Numbered from the stretch's first letter, positions 27,820 through 36,893 are shown. The stretch is 64,000 nt of DNA from Rhizobium aethiopicum (GCF_014197535.1 NZ_JACIFV010000014.1:87932-151931), one strand, 5' to 3'. Translations and numbers: made by a program. The notes: generated from the sequence alone by a model not told the origin.

Positions 27820-28239
27820 TTGACCAGAAGCGGCCCTTCGAAACCGTCCGACCCTCGTCACGGTGCAAATCGCCTGATCATCGCCAGAGGATTTCTGGAG
27901 TCCGCCAAACTGCAAATCAGCAGTGCGCAGGCCGGAACACTCGGAAACCCGATTGCGGCGACTGTGGTCAACGCAGCCATCGCCTATACGGACGCACTGA
28001 CGGCAACCTTCGCTAACAAGATCAACCAAAACGATCACGCGGCGGTCATCAAGACTTTGCGGGATGCCTTGGGAAACCGACTGCCGAAATCTCAGGAAAC
28101 CAGGCTCACTCGCATTCTGGGGAACAAAGACTTGGCCCAATACGGCGGGCGTTTCATGCTGCTATCCGACGCAGAATCTCTGTTCGAGCAGTTGAAGGAA
28201 TATGCAGAGTGGGTGGAAAACGAGATGGCCCGCCGCTGA
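27820..28239 (+). CDS. HEPN-like protein, partner of MNT gene
   Basis: The start is probably TTG 27820, because AAGGAGA lies 6 bases upstream and no ATG or GTG is equally placed; this gives 139 residues. The protein is all-helical by eye (LIIARGFLESAKLQIS, VVNAAIAYTDALTATFANKI, EQLKEYAEWVENEMARR), and the segment KDLAQYGGRFMLLSDAES resembles the C-terminal end of the SAV_6107-type HEPN group. The RNase motif R-x4-6-H of classical HEPN toxins is absent, so it may be non-catalytic or use other residues. It directly follows the MNT gene, and both are probably expressed together. Confidence 0.7.
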   Translation: MTRSGPSKPSDPRHGANRLIIARGFLESAKLQISSAQAGTLGNPIAATVVNAAIAYTDALTATFANKINQNDHAAVIKTLRDALGNRLPKSQETRLTRILGNKDLAQYGGRFMLLSDAESLFEQLKEYAEWVENEMARR

Positions 28240-28264
28240 CCTGGCCTGCAGGCAGTTGCTGCGT

Positions 28265-28339
28265 CTCGGCGTAGCCAAGCGGTAGGTCAACGGTTTTTGG
28301 TACCGCCATCCCCTGGTTCGAAGCCAGGCGCCCCAGCCA
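28265..28339 (+). repeat. Decayed tRNA-Gln copy, probable attachment-site duplication
   Basis: This 75-base segment aligns without gaps to the tRNA-Gln at 26940-27014 with seven mismatches. Only one mismatch lies in the last 49 bases. Three are in the 5-prime acceptor strand (CTCGGCG against TGGGGCG), so the stem no longer closes, and the tRNA is not functional. Such an arrangement, a good 3-prime half and a decayed 5-prime half, is typical for the distal end of DNA that integrated into a tRNA gene. The hsdR gene ends 6 bases to the right. Confidence 0.8.
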
Positions 28340-28345
28340 GTCCAT

Positions 28346-31300
28346 TCACCCTGCCGCGCTCTCGTTCAATCCTCTGATCACCTCGACCAGCTTCTTCGTC
28401 TTCTCGAAATCGAAGACCTGTTGCGGTCCTTCCGGCGCGACGTCGATGAACGGGCTCTCATAGAGAAGGGCGGGGTCCATGACACCCCTTTCGGTCAGGT
28501 GCTCGATGACCATTTCGATGAATTCGATCTGGTCGGCTGTTGCTCCACTGTCGGAGATGAAGTCGGAGAAGGCCTCGGCGACCGCCGCTCGATCTAGGCC
28601 GACCAGCGAACGAACGAAGGCGCCGAAACCGTGCGCCACTTCCGTTGCCTTCTCCAGGTGCTTGGTGTCGCCGATGCCGGCGGAAAGCAGCATGGCCTGC
28701 AGTTCCTCGACGTCGGTCGGCGTCAGTGGCCTGCCGTGGCGCAGCTTGGCGATGGCGATGTGGTCTTCGTGCTCGCGCAGGAAGTGCCGGGCTTTGCGCT
28801 TGAAGCGGGCAAAATCGACTTCGCCGATCTCCGGCAGATCGATATTGGCACCGAGGCCCAACTCGTCCTCAAAATTGGTGTAGACGATCTTGCGCTTGCC
28901 CTTCTCGATGTGCTGGACGAGGCCGCGAAGCCTCAGCCGCACCAGTTCGAGCTGCGGCACGGTGATCCCTTCCCACCAGGGATCGGAGAGGATGTCGAGG
29001 ATCAGCGGATGCTGGGCGGCAATGATCGGGATGGCCGTCTGTTCATCGAGCGCCGAGGCAATCTCGATCAACTGCTTCTTCAGCCGGTCGAAGCTCTTTG
29101 AGCCCTTGAGCAGTGCCAGCTCCAGCCCAAAGATCAGCAAGTCGAAGCGTTTCGCCTCCTCCGGCTCGCCCTTCACTTCGCTCGGAAGCGGCGCGACCTC
29201 GTCAAGCAGTTCCTCGCGCACGGCGTCGGTGAGCTCGTTCCAGGCGTCGGCGGCTTTGTATTTTTCGACAGCGCGCCGTTTTCCGCGCACGATGAAGTTG
29301 TCGAGGTTCATGCCGGCCACGTAGGTCCGCAGCGCGTCGAGCGTCTCGTTGCGGATTGTCACCTCGTCGAGCGGCTTACCGCCGCCAGCATCGTAGCCCT
29401 CCTGTCGGGGTTCGGCCACGCCAGGGGCATCGAGCCTGTGCTTCTCGTCGAGCGCACGGACGATGTCGAAACGGGCGGCAAACAGGCGCTCGTTCAGGCT
29501 CTTGCCGTTACGGCCGTCGTCCGGCTGCGGGTTCTGGCGGAAGAATTCGAGGTTCTGGCAATAGTCGAAAACACGGAAGAATTCCTTGTCTTCGCCGGGG
29601 CCGAAGAGATCCGGGCAAAGACGCGTGCCGCGCCCAATGATCTGCCAGAACTTGGTCTTCGATCGGATCAGCTTGAACAGCACCAGGTTGACCACTTCAG
29701 GCACGTCGATGCCGGTGTCGAGCATGTCGACGGAGATGGCGACATGCGGATTGCCGTCCTTCTTCGAAAAGTCGTCGATCAGGCTCTGGGCATATTCCGT
29801 CTTGAAGGTGATTACGCGGGCGAAGTGGCCGGCAAGATGCGGATAGGCGCGATTGAACCGCTCCTCGATGAACTCTGCATGATCCTGGTTCTTGGCGAAG
29901 ATGATCGTCTTGCCGAGCCTGTCGCCGCCGGCGACCTTCAGGCCTTCCGTCATCACATGCGCCAGCACCTTGTCGACGGTGTCGGCATTGAACAGCCATT
30001 TATTGACAGCGTGGCTATCGACGCTGTCGGGTGGATCGCCATCCTCCTCGTCCCATTCCAGCATGTCCCACTGCTCTTTCTCGGTTTCGGAAAGATCGTC
30101 GTAGCGGATGCCCTCGCGCTGGAATTTCAGCGGCACGGAGACCGAATGCGGCGGCACGAGATATTCGTCCTCCACCGCCTTGTCGAGCGAATAGGCATCT
30201 GTGGGAACGCCGTCCTCAAGGTCGAACAGGCCATAGGTGTTATGGTCGATCTCATCCTTTGGCGTTGCGGTGAGACCGACGAGCAGGCTGTCGAAATAGT
30301 CGAAGATCGCTCCATAGCGCTGATAGACCGAGCGATGTGCCTCGTCGATGATGACGAGATCGAAATGGCCGGGGCCGAAACGCGCTTGCCCCGCTTGCCG
30401 TTCGTCGATCAGGTTCATCATCGTCGGATAGGTGGAGAGAAAAACACGACCCTCGGCATTCTTCTCCGTCACCAGATTGACGGGCGAAGTCTCCGGCAGC
30501 TGCCGCTTGAATTCGCGCACGGCTTGGTTCACCAGCGCCACCCGGTCGGCGAGGAAGAGCACGCGTTTCACCCAGCCGGCGCGCATCAGAAGATCGACCA
30601 GTGCGATCACCGTGCGTGTCTTGCCGGATCCGGTTGCCATGACCAGCAGGCTCTTGCGCTGCTTGTGGGCCTCGAAAGCCTCGGCCACACGCGAGATGGC
30701 GCGGGTCTGGTAATAGCGGCCGGCAATCTGCTTGTTGACAGCCAGACCCGCGATCGGCTTGCGGCTCAGGCGACGCTGGATCATCAGCGCCAGCTCGTCT
30801 TTCTTGTAGAAGCCGGAGACGGCACGCTGCGGATAGGCGGTGTCGTCCCAGATCCAGTGTTCGTAGCCGTTCGAGGTGAAGATGACAGGCCGCTGGCCGA
30901 ACTGCCTTTCCAGGCAATCGGCATAGAGTTTCGCCTGCTGCTGGCCGGCGCGCGGATCGCGCTTGGTGCGCTTGGCCTCGATCAGCGCCAACGGCTTGCC
31001 GTCGTCGCCCCACAGAACGTAATCGACGAAGCCCTTGCCCTCGCTGTTCGGCATGCCGCCCACGGGAAACTCGCGGTCGCGAGGGCTATCCAGCCTCCAA
31101 CCGGCTTCCTTGAGCAACAGGTCGATATAGAGGTCGCGAGTCTCGGCTTCCGAATAATCGTGATGATCGGGCTTCGCCTCGTTGTCGCGGCGGGCGGCAG
31201 CCACTTCGGCGCGCAGCCGTTTCAGCTCGGCATCGAGATCGGCCTTGTCACGCAGCATGGCCTCGAAGGCGGCATCCTTCGCCTCCATCTCGCCCTTCAT

Positions 31301-31768
31301 GCGGGTAAGCTCGGCGAAGGCGCGCTTCACCACGTCTTGCTTGCGGCTCAGATGCGCGGTGTCGAAGGCGAGATCGTCGGCGGGATGGTCCTTGCGCGCA
31401 TAGGTGCGGGCCAGCCAGAAGCAGAGATGGAACAGGTCGCGCACGGCATTGGCAGCCTCGGCAGGCTTGGTTTCGCGGCTTTCATGAACGGCCTGATTGC
31501 CGATCTTGATGATGATGCGAGCCTTGGAAAACACCGCCTGGCCGGCGAGCTTCTGGAAGCTCGGCTCGTGGATCAGCGCCGAGATATTGCTTTGATAGGG
31601 AATTTTGAGCGAGGGATCATGCTTGTAGGCCCATTGCACGGCGAGTTCCACCGCACGCCGCGCATAAAACGCGCCCGCCCGCGGATCGCCCTCCGCCAGA
31701 GCCTCCGCCCGCTTCGCGCTGTCGAAGATCTCGGGAAACTCGGCGGCGAGGAAGGCGAAGTTGGACAT
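28346..31768 (-). CDS. hsdR: Type I restriction enzyme, HsdR subunit (EcoEI-like)
   Basis: HsdR translocates DNA with its motor and cuts it far from the recognition site. The 1140-residue chain begins with a DUF4145 domain (about 1-125), a short coiled coil (140-195), a PD-(D/E)xK nuclease with Asp249 and Glu264/Lys266 in LIEAKRT, a DEAD helicase with Walker A ATGSGKT at 378-384 and DEAH at 475-478, a second RecA-like domain (IIGRGTRLCPDLF), and an EcoEI-type C-terminal domain. It is the last gene of hsdM-hsdS-hsdR; the start is 6 bases after the hsdS stop. All catalytic motifs look intact. Confidence 0.96.
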   Translation of the reverse strand: MSNFAFLAAEFPEIFDSAKRAEALAEGDPRAGAFYARRAVELAVQWAYKHDPSLKIPYQSNISALIHEPSFQKLAGQAVFSKARIIIKIGNQAVHESRETKPAEAANAVRDLFHLCFWLARTYARKDHPADDLAFDTAHLSRKQDVVKRAFAELTRMKGEMEAKDAAFEAMLRDKADLDAELKRLRAEVAAARRDNEAKPDHHDYSEAETRDLYIDLLLKEAGWRLDSPRDREFPVGGMPNSEGKGFVDYVLWGDDGKPLALIEAKRTKRDPRAGQQQAKLYADCLERQFGQRPVIFTSNGYEHWIWDDTAYPQRAVSGFYKKDELALMIQRRLSRKPIAGLAVNKQIAGRYYQTRAISRVAEAFEAHKQRKSLLVMATGSGKTRTVIALVDLLMRAGWVKRVLFLADRVALVNQAVREFKRQLPETSPVNLVTEKNAEGRVFLSTYPTMMNLIDERQAGQARFGPGHFDLVIIDEAHRSVYQRYGAIFDYFDSLLVGLTATPKDEIDHNTYGLFDLEDGVPTDAYSLDKAVEDEYLVPPHSVSVPLKFQREGIRYDDLSETEKEQWDMLEWDEEDGDPPDSVDSHAVNKWLFNADTVDKVLAHVMTEGLKVAGGDRLGKTIIFAKNQDHAEFIEERFNRAYPHLAGHFARVITFKTEYAQSLIDDFSKKDGNPHVAISVDMLDTGIDVPEVVNLVLFKLIRSKTKFWQIIGRGTRLCPDLFGPGEDKEFFRVFDYCQNLEFFRQNPQPDDGRNGKSLNERLFAARFDIVRALDEKHRLDAPGVAEPRQEGYDAGGGKPLDEVTIRNETLDALRTYVAGMNLDNFIVRGKRRAVEKYKAADAWNELTDAVREELLDEVAPLPSEVKGEPEEAKRFDLLIFGLELALLKGSKSFDRLKKQLIEIASALDEQTAIPIIAAQHPLILDILSDPWWEGITVPQLELVRLRLRGLVQHIEKGKRKIVYTNFEDELGLGANIDLPEIGEVDFARFKRKARHFLREHEDHIAIAKLRHGRPLTPTDVEELQAMLLSAGIGDTKHLEKATEVAHGFGAFVRSLVGLDRAAVAEAFSDFISDSGATADQIEFIEMVIEHLTERGVMDPALLYESPFIDVAPEGPQQVFDFEKTKKLVEVIRGLNESAAG

Positions 31769-31774
31769 GAAGCC

Positions 31775-32926
31775 TCAAAGCTGACCGGAGAAGGCACGAT
31801 GCTGGAGAGAGGAGAAGGCCATATCTAGCGAGCTACTTTGTATCTTTGAAAACCGCATCTGACACTCAATGTTCTCTATTTTATTGCGAAATTCCATTTG
31901 TGTTTCAATTGCTGGAGCAGGAACTATTAAGTCTTCGATTTGGCTCTTGGTGATCGCTTGACGAGTAGCGCCGCCTTCGCCAATCAAGAGAAGTTTTCTT
32001 TTAAATGAAGGCGCCAGCAAAAGCGCTTCCAAATAATAACTGTCCAACGCGGCCTTCGGCCGAATGATAGCCACATGCTGATTGACGCGAGCCGCCACCT
32101 TCAGCTTTGGCGCACGGCACACTCGTGCGATCGAAGCGCCCGTGATATTTAGAAGAACATCGCCATCTTCAACGATTACGTTGTTTAGTTTTTTTGCCTG
32201 ATTGTCATCTATAAATGCAAGGCCATCAGTTTTGAACGCTCCATCACGAACGTTCATACTGCGTATTAGGGGTATGCCAAAAGGCTTATAACTGGCGTCA
32301 CCGCCTTTGGGCGTTGCTCCACTACCAACCTTTGATACTATGGAACCTAGTGGCTTTGCTGGGAGCCCCATTGGGTTGCTCACAGGATCTCCGAACATCT
32401 CCAGAAAGATCGATTGTCTCAGGCTATCGAGCAGCGCGATCGCCTGGCGACGTTTCTGGCGCAGCTGATCGGCCTTATCCAGAATCGCCGCAATCCGCTT
32501 CTGCTCATCGAGGGGCGGAAGGGGGATTTGTAAATTTGCGAGATCAGCTTTCCCTATGCCCGGCACGGTGGCTCCATCCGCGAGCCCAGCAATTCTTTGT
32601 TCCGTGTGGCGAATGAAATTGAAAAGATAGGATTGAAGAATCCTTCCTTGCTTCGGTCGTAAGGCCATGAGTTGACGTCCAATTGCGGCATCACAGCCTA
32701 AATTGGATTTGCCAACGCCAGCGCCCTTTACCGTAACCAAAACATCCGTGGTCTTCGCAAATACCTTCGGCGCAATCGTCCATTTTGTCACAAGTGGACG
32801 AATTTCACCGAAATCGGCAGGACCCGTCAAATAGGCCGAACCGTTAAATTCCGAGTTATAGAGATTTGCTTCGATATGCTGGCCGGCTACAATATCTACG
32901 GCTTCGCCAAGTGCTTGAAGATTCAC
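31775..32926 (-). CDS. hsdS: Type I restriction-modification specificity subunit HsdS
   Basis: HsdS chooses the DNA sequence for both methylation and cleavage. The 383-residue protein has two target-recognition domains. The first (about 1-125) ends in the conserved region IPLPPLDEQKRIAAILDKAD, and a long helix (130-170) leads to the second domain starting near GSIVSKVGSGATPKGGD. A second conserved helix closes the protein. The second recognition domain is visibly richer in A and T than hsdM and hsdR, which fits domain exchange. The hsdM stop overlaps the start by 4 bases. The recognition sequence cannot be read from the protein. Confidence 0.93.
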   Translation of the reverse strand: MNLQALGEAVDIVAGQHIEANLYNSEFNGSAYLTGPADFGEIRPLVTKWTIAPKVFAKTTDVLVTVKGAGVGKSNLGCDAAIGRQLMALRPKQGRILQSYLFNFIRHTEQRIAGLADGATVPGIGKADLANLQIPLPPLDEQKRIAAILDKADQLRQKRRQAIALLDSLRQSIFLEMFGDPVSNPMGLPAKPLGSIVSKVGSGATPKGGDASYKPFGIPLIRSMNVRDGAFKTDGLAFIDDNQAKKLNNVIVEDGDVLLNITGASIARVCRAPKLKVAARVNQHVAIIRPKAALDSYYLEALLLAPSFKRKLLLIGEGGATRQAITKSQIEDLIVPAPAIETQMEFRNKIENIECQMRFSKIQSSSLDMAFSSLQHRAFSGQL

Positions 32927-34491
32927 AGCATCTCCTCCAGCTCTTTCAAGCCTGCGGCAATTTCGTCCTCCAACTCCAGCAGTTCCGCAATGATCTCCTT
33001 CGGTGGACGATGTTCAGCCGCCTCGTGCACCACTTCCTTGTAGCGATTGAGCGACAGGTCATAGTCGAAGCCGACGATATCCTGGCGGCTCACCGTAAAG
33101 CTCTGCCCGGTGCGCGGGTTTTCGCGCTCGCGGCCATTTCGCTCGGCCCAGCGAGCGACGACATCCGGCAGGTTGTTCTTCGCGTGCTCGTCCTCGGTGA
33201 GCTTTTCCTTTGGCGCCGCGCCGAATTTCTCCTCTGGCATCAGCATTTGACGCTTGTCGTCCAGGCTCATGCCGTCGGCCTGCAGATCGTAGAACCAGAC
33301 CTGATCTGTGCCGCCGGAATTGGTCTTGGTGAAGAAGACGATCGCTGTGGAGACGCCGGCGTAGGGCCTGAATACGCCTGATGGCAGTTTGATGATTGCA
33401 TCGAGCTTTTGGTCGTCCACCAGCATTTTCCGCACCGCCTTGTGCGCCGTGGACGAGCCGAACAGCACGCCATCCGGCACGATAACCGCCGCCCGACCGC
33501 CGGGCTTCAGAAGCTTCAGAAACAACGCCATGAACAGAAGCTCGGTCTTCTTGGTCTTGACGATGGCGAGCAGGTCGCTGGCAGTCGTCTCGTAATCCAG
33601 TGAGCCGGCAAAGGGCGGGTTGGCGAGAACAAGCGAATATTTATCGGCATCGTCGCCATGGCTGGAGGAAAGCGAATCCCGGTAGCGGATATCGGCGCCC
33701 TCGACCCCGTGCAACTGCATGTTCATCGAGCCGATGCGCAGCATGGTCTGGTCGAAATCGTAGCCGTGGAACATGCCTTCGTGGAAATGCCGGTTGAGCG
33801 CGGCGTCGCGGAACAGTCCCTTGTGGTGCTCGCGCAGATATTCGCCGGCCGCCACCAGAAAGCCGCAGGTGCCGCTCGCCGGGTCGCAGATCACATCCTG
33901 CGGCGTCGGCTGCATCAGCTCAACCATCAGCTTGATGATGTGGCGCGGCGTGCGGAACTGCCCGTTCTGGCCGGCCGAGGCGATCTTGCCGAGCATGTAT
34001 TCGTAGAGATCACCCTTGGTGTCGCGATCCTCCAACGGAATTTCCGCCAGCATGTCGACCACCTTGGCGAGCAGGCCGGGTGTCGGAATGGTGAAGCGCG
34101 CGCCCTTCATGTGTTCCGAATGGGAGGTGCCTTTTTCTGCCATCTCGCGCAGGAATGGGAAGACATTCTCAGAGACGATGAAGAACATCCGTGCTGGATC
34201 ATCATTCTTGAAGCGCGACCACCGCAGCATGGCGTAGGTGATCTCTTCTTTGACTTCGCCGGTGTCCTCGTTACGCACGGTGCGATAGACACCTTCCGGG
34301 AAGATCACGCGCCTCAGCGGTCGGTTCAGAAGGTTAGCCTCATTTTCCGCTCGGGTTTGCGCTTCGTCCAGGCCGCGCATGAAGAGCAGATAGGTGATCT
34401 GCTCGATTACCTCGAGCGGATTGGCGATGCCGCCGGCCCAGAAGGCATTCCAGACCAGATCGACCTTCGTGCGAATTTCACCTGTGAGCAT
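32923..34491 (-). CDS. hsdM: Type I DNA adenine methyltransferase HsdM
   Basis: The 522-residue protein has the N-terminal HsdM helical domain (WNAFWAGGIANPLEVIEQIT), the QFRTPRHI entry to the catalytic domain (about 178-185), SAM-binding DPASGTCGF at 203-211, and catalytic NPPF at 291-294, the order of a gamma-class N6-adenine enzyme. AAGGAATAAGC precedes the ATG. It is the first gene of the operon, so the methyltransferase is made before the nuclease. A 321-base gap with the divergent PLD-like gene holds the promoters. Confidence 0.95.
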   Translation of the reverse strand: MLTGEIRTKVDLVWNAFWAGGIANPLEVIEQITYLLFMRGLDEAQTRAENEANLLNRPLRRVIFPEGVYRTVRNEDTGEVKEEITYAMLRWSRFKNDDPARMFFIVSENVFPFLREMAEKGTSHSEHMKGARFTIPTPGLLAKVVDMLAEIPLEDRDTKGDLYEYMLGKIASAGQNGQFRTPRHIIKLMVELMQPTPQDVICDPASGTCGFLVAAGEYLREHHKGLFRDAALNRHFHEGMFHGYDFDQTMLRIGSMNMQLHGVEGADIRYRDSLSSSHGDDADKYSLVLANPPFAGSLDYETTASDLLAIVKTKKTELLFMALFLKLLKPGGRAAVIVPDGVLFGSSTAHKAVRKMLVDDQKLDAIIKLPSGVFRPYAGVSTAIVFFTKTNSGGTDQVWFYDLQADGMSLDDKRQMLMPEEKFGAAPKEKLTEDEHAKNNLPDVVARWAERNGRERENPRTGQSFTVSRQDIVGFDYDLSLNRYKEVVHEAAEHRPPKEIIAELLELEDEIAAGLKELEEML

Positions 34492-34812
34492 GCTTATTCC
34501 TTCATCAAATCAGTGCGGGAGACATTACCCGGGAGATTATAAGGCGCAAGCGCCGAGGTCGGTCTGATGGCTGGCATATTCACAGTTGCATGGCCGCTGA
34601 CGCCCATTGGCTCGCCGTCGATCCCGCAAGCTTCTCCGCCAAGCGCATCCAGAGACCCGGCATCATACACCTCCGTTGCCATCGAATGGTCATGCTGCCC
34701 TACATCGAAATCATAAGGGCGTGATATGACCAGTGAGGATTTATGCGCTTGTTAGCTTTCCTGCGTGGGTTCTAGGATGAGGCGAACGCATACCTAAGAA
34801 ATGGGAGGGGCA

Positions 34813-36045
34813 ATGGATATCTCAGAAGAACAGGCGCGGTGGTCCGCAATGACTTCGCGTCTGGTTGATGCGGGATGGGCGGAAGAGCTAAATGCGGCAC
34901 TCCAGCTCGAAGCTCGCAATCTCAGTGTCATATCTCCGTTCCTCAAGCAGAAGGCCATCAGGCGCGTCTTGTCGCACACCCCTCAGTCGGTGCGGGTAAT
35001 AACACGCTTCAATCTTGCAGACTTTGCGGAAGGAGTAAGCGACATCGCAGCGATTAGAAGCTTGCTGATCGCTGGTGCGAGGGTGCGCGGGATTCGGAAT
35101 CTTCACGCCAAGGTGTATGTCTTCGGTTCTCGGCGCACAATCGTGACATCCGCCAACTTGACGGAGGCCGCGCTGACCAGAAATCATGAGTTCGGTCTCG
35201 TTTCCGACGACGCAGAAATAATCTCCGCATCTACTCGTTATTTCGATGCACTCTGGTCGCGCGCCGGAACAGATTTAACGGCAAGGCAGCTGGATGAATG
35301 GGAGCAAACGGTCACGATGCACCTCGCCAGCGGAGGACCGCGCTTTCGCCTCGAGACGTTAGCGGATTATGGCACCGATGCTACAGGGGTTCTTTACTCC
35401 GGCGCACCGACAATTCCAGCTCCAATTCCCCAGGCTGAGCAAGCGTTCGTGAAATTTCTCGGCGAGGGCAGCAATAGGGTTCCTCTGTCCTTTTCGACGC
35501 GAGATGAAATCGACAGTGCTCTTTGTCATTGGGCGCTTGCATATCCGGCCACCAAGAGACCCCAAGCAGTCAAGGAAGGCGCGGTGATGTTCATAGGCCG
35601 GCTGACCTATGATCCAAAGCCAGACATCAGGATATTTGGCCGCGCCACGGGGATGCGACACGTGCCTGGACGTGACGATGCCTCGGCAGATGAAATCGCG
35701 CAACGGCCATGGAAGAACACGTGGTCACGATATATACGTGTCCATCATGCGGAATTCGTTGCGGGAACGATGGCTAATGGAGTCTCGCTCAATGCATTGA
35801 TGAACGCTCTCGGTCCGGATGCATTCACCTCGACACAGCGAAATCAAGCTCGCGGCGAAGGTAACACGAACCCGTACAAAGCTTATCGGCAATTGGCGGC
35901 AGTCGAGCTCTCGCGCGAAGGGCAGCTTTGGCTAAGCGAGCAGCTACAGAGGGCTTTGGAGGTACATGGCAGTGTCCCGCAGGGGGAACTGAACAAGCTT
36001 GGGTGGCCGAAGCTGCACGAAAACTTGATCGCTACTTTGGCATAA
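34813..36045 (+). CDS. Phospholipase D-like nuclease-domain protein
   Basis: From ATG 34813, which has GGGAGGGG directly before it, the product has 410 residues (an ATG at 34801 lies within that ribosome site). The N-terminal third is a PLD-like domain with NLHAKVYVFGSRRTIVTSAN, giving His98, Lys100, Ser113 and Asn115, and Glu127 in NHEFGLV. Only one such motif is seen, so the enzyme would act as a dimer, as in the BfiI/Nuc group. The remaining 250 residues are of unknown fold. It is divergent from the type I operon and likely belongs to the same defence module. A phosphodiesterase acting on foreign DNA is the best guess. Confidence 0.82.
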   Translation: MDISEEQARWSAMTSRLVDAGWAEELNAALQLEARNLSVISPFLKQKAIRRVLSHTPQSVRVITRFNLADFAEGVSDIAAIRSLLIAGARVRGIRNLHAKVYVFGSRRTIVTSANLTEAALTRNHEFGLVSDDAEIISASTRYFDALWSRAGTDLTARQLDEWEQTVTMHLASGGPRFRLETLADYGTDATGVLYSGAPTIPAPIPQAEQAFVKFLGEGSNRVPLSFSTRDEIDSALCHWALAYPATKRPQAVKEGAVMFIGRLTYDPKPDIRIFGRATGMRHVPGRDDASADEIAQRPWKNTWSRYIRVHHAEFVAGTMANGVSLNALMNALGPDAFTSTQRNQARGEGNTNPYKAYRQLAAVELSREGQLWLSEQLQRALEVHGSVPQGELNKLGWPKLHENLIATLA

Positions 36046-36113
36046 TCCACCCTGACTGCTCGAACCGCCTCTCGTTTTGGATCGGCTGCTCAAGCCGGTA
36101 GCACTCCTGCGCC

Positions 36114-36893
36114 TCAGTCATGCCATCCAAAGAGACGAATACCTGTGAGTTCAACCAGCCTCTCCACCAGCGCCTCCTGAAATCCAACATCATTCACCTC
36201 CGCCGTCGCCTCCCGCTGCTGGCGGTGATACCAATACCCGCCGCTCACCGTCGCGGCGTCGTCCTCGCTCGTCGCAAGCCATGTCTGCGTCAGATGCCCC
36301 ATCTCCAGATCATCCGGCGCGCCGGCGCCGCCCATCTTTGTTGGCACCCAGCCGGGGTCGACGGCGTTGCTGAGCACGTCAGGCCAGTGGCGGGCGATGG
36401 CGGCGGCGAGGGTGGCGATGTAGAGCTTGCTTTCGGAATAGGCCTGACTGGCGCTCCATGGCCGCTTGTTCCAGTCGATATCGTCAAGCGCGCTGCTGCC
36501 GCTGCGGTGCATGCCGCTGGTGAGATAGATCAGCCGGTGGGGCCGCGTGATCCAGGCGGTGAGGAGATAGGGGGCGAGCGTGTTGACCGCCAGCGTCTTG
36601 GCGTGGCCTTCCGGCGTTTCGCCGCGGCTGCGCTCGAGGTAGATGCCGGCATTGTGGATGACGGCGTCCATGCGGCCGATGGCGTTGACCTGTTCGGCGA
36701 TGGAGCAGGTTTCCTCGGCGCTGGCGAGATCGCCGATGACGAGGCCGAGGGCGGCGGCTGAGGTCTCGGCGATGGCCGCGGCGCGCTCGCGGGAGCGGGC
36801 GTGGAGGACGACCTCGTGGCCTTCGCGGATGAGGGTGCGGGCGGCGGCGAGGCCGAGGCCATCGGTGGAACCGGTGATGAAGATGCGGCTCAT
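36114..36893 (-). CDS. Short-chain dehydrogenase/reductase
   Basis: From ATG 36893 the 259-residue protein has the cofactor motif TGSTDGLGLAAARTLIREGH, DLAS, NAG in VIHNAGIYLE, and a region with Ser (YLTSGMHRSG) and YSESK, the catalytic Tyr-x3-Lys. HARSRERAAAI after the second strand has basic residues, so NADP is likely preferred. Substrate unknown. It flanks the right end of the accessory region with 68 bases to the PLD-like gene. Confidence 0.93.
   Translation of the reverse strand: MSRIFITGSTDGLGLAAARTLIREGHEVVLHARSRERAAAIAETSAAALGLVIGDLASAEETCSIAEQVNAIGRMDAVIHNAGIYLERSRGETPEGHAKTLAVNTLAPYLLTAWITRPHRLIYLTSGMHRSGSSALDDIDWNKRPWSASQAYSESKLYIATLAAAIARHWPDVLSNAVDPGWVPTKMGGAGAPDDLEMGHLTQTWLATSEDDAATVSGGYWYHRQQREATAEVNDVGFQEALVERLVELTGIRLFGWHD

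Noticed and set aside
28265..28339. A second functional tRNA-Gln
   Set aside because: Three outer pairs of the acceptor stem are lost and the anticodon stem has an A-C mismatch, so it is treated as a remnant.
29438..31828. A 796-codon plus-strand frame opposite hsdR
   Set aside because: hsdR has complete nuclease and helicase motifs on the minus strand; the antisense frame has none.
36046..36113. A third tRNA-Gln repeat at the right end of the RM region
   Set aside because: No similarity to the tRNA 3-prime end is visible between the PLD-like gene and the SDR gene.
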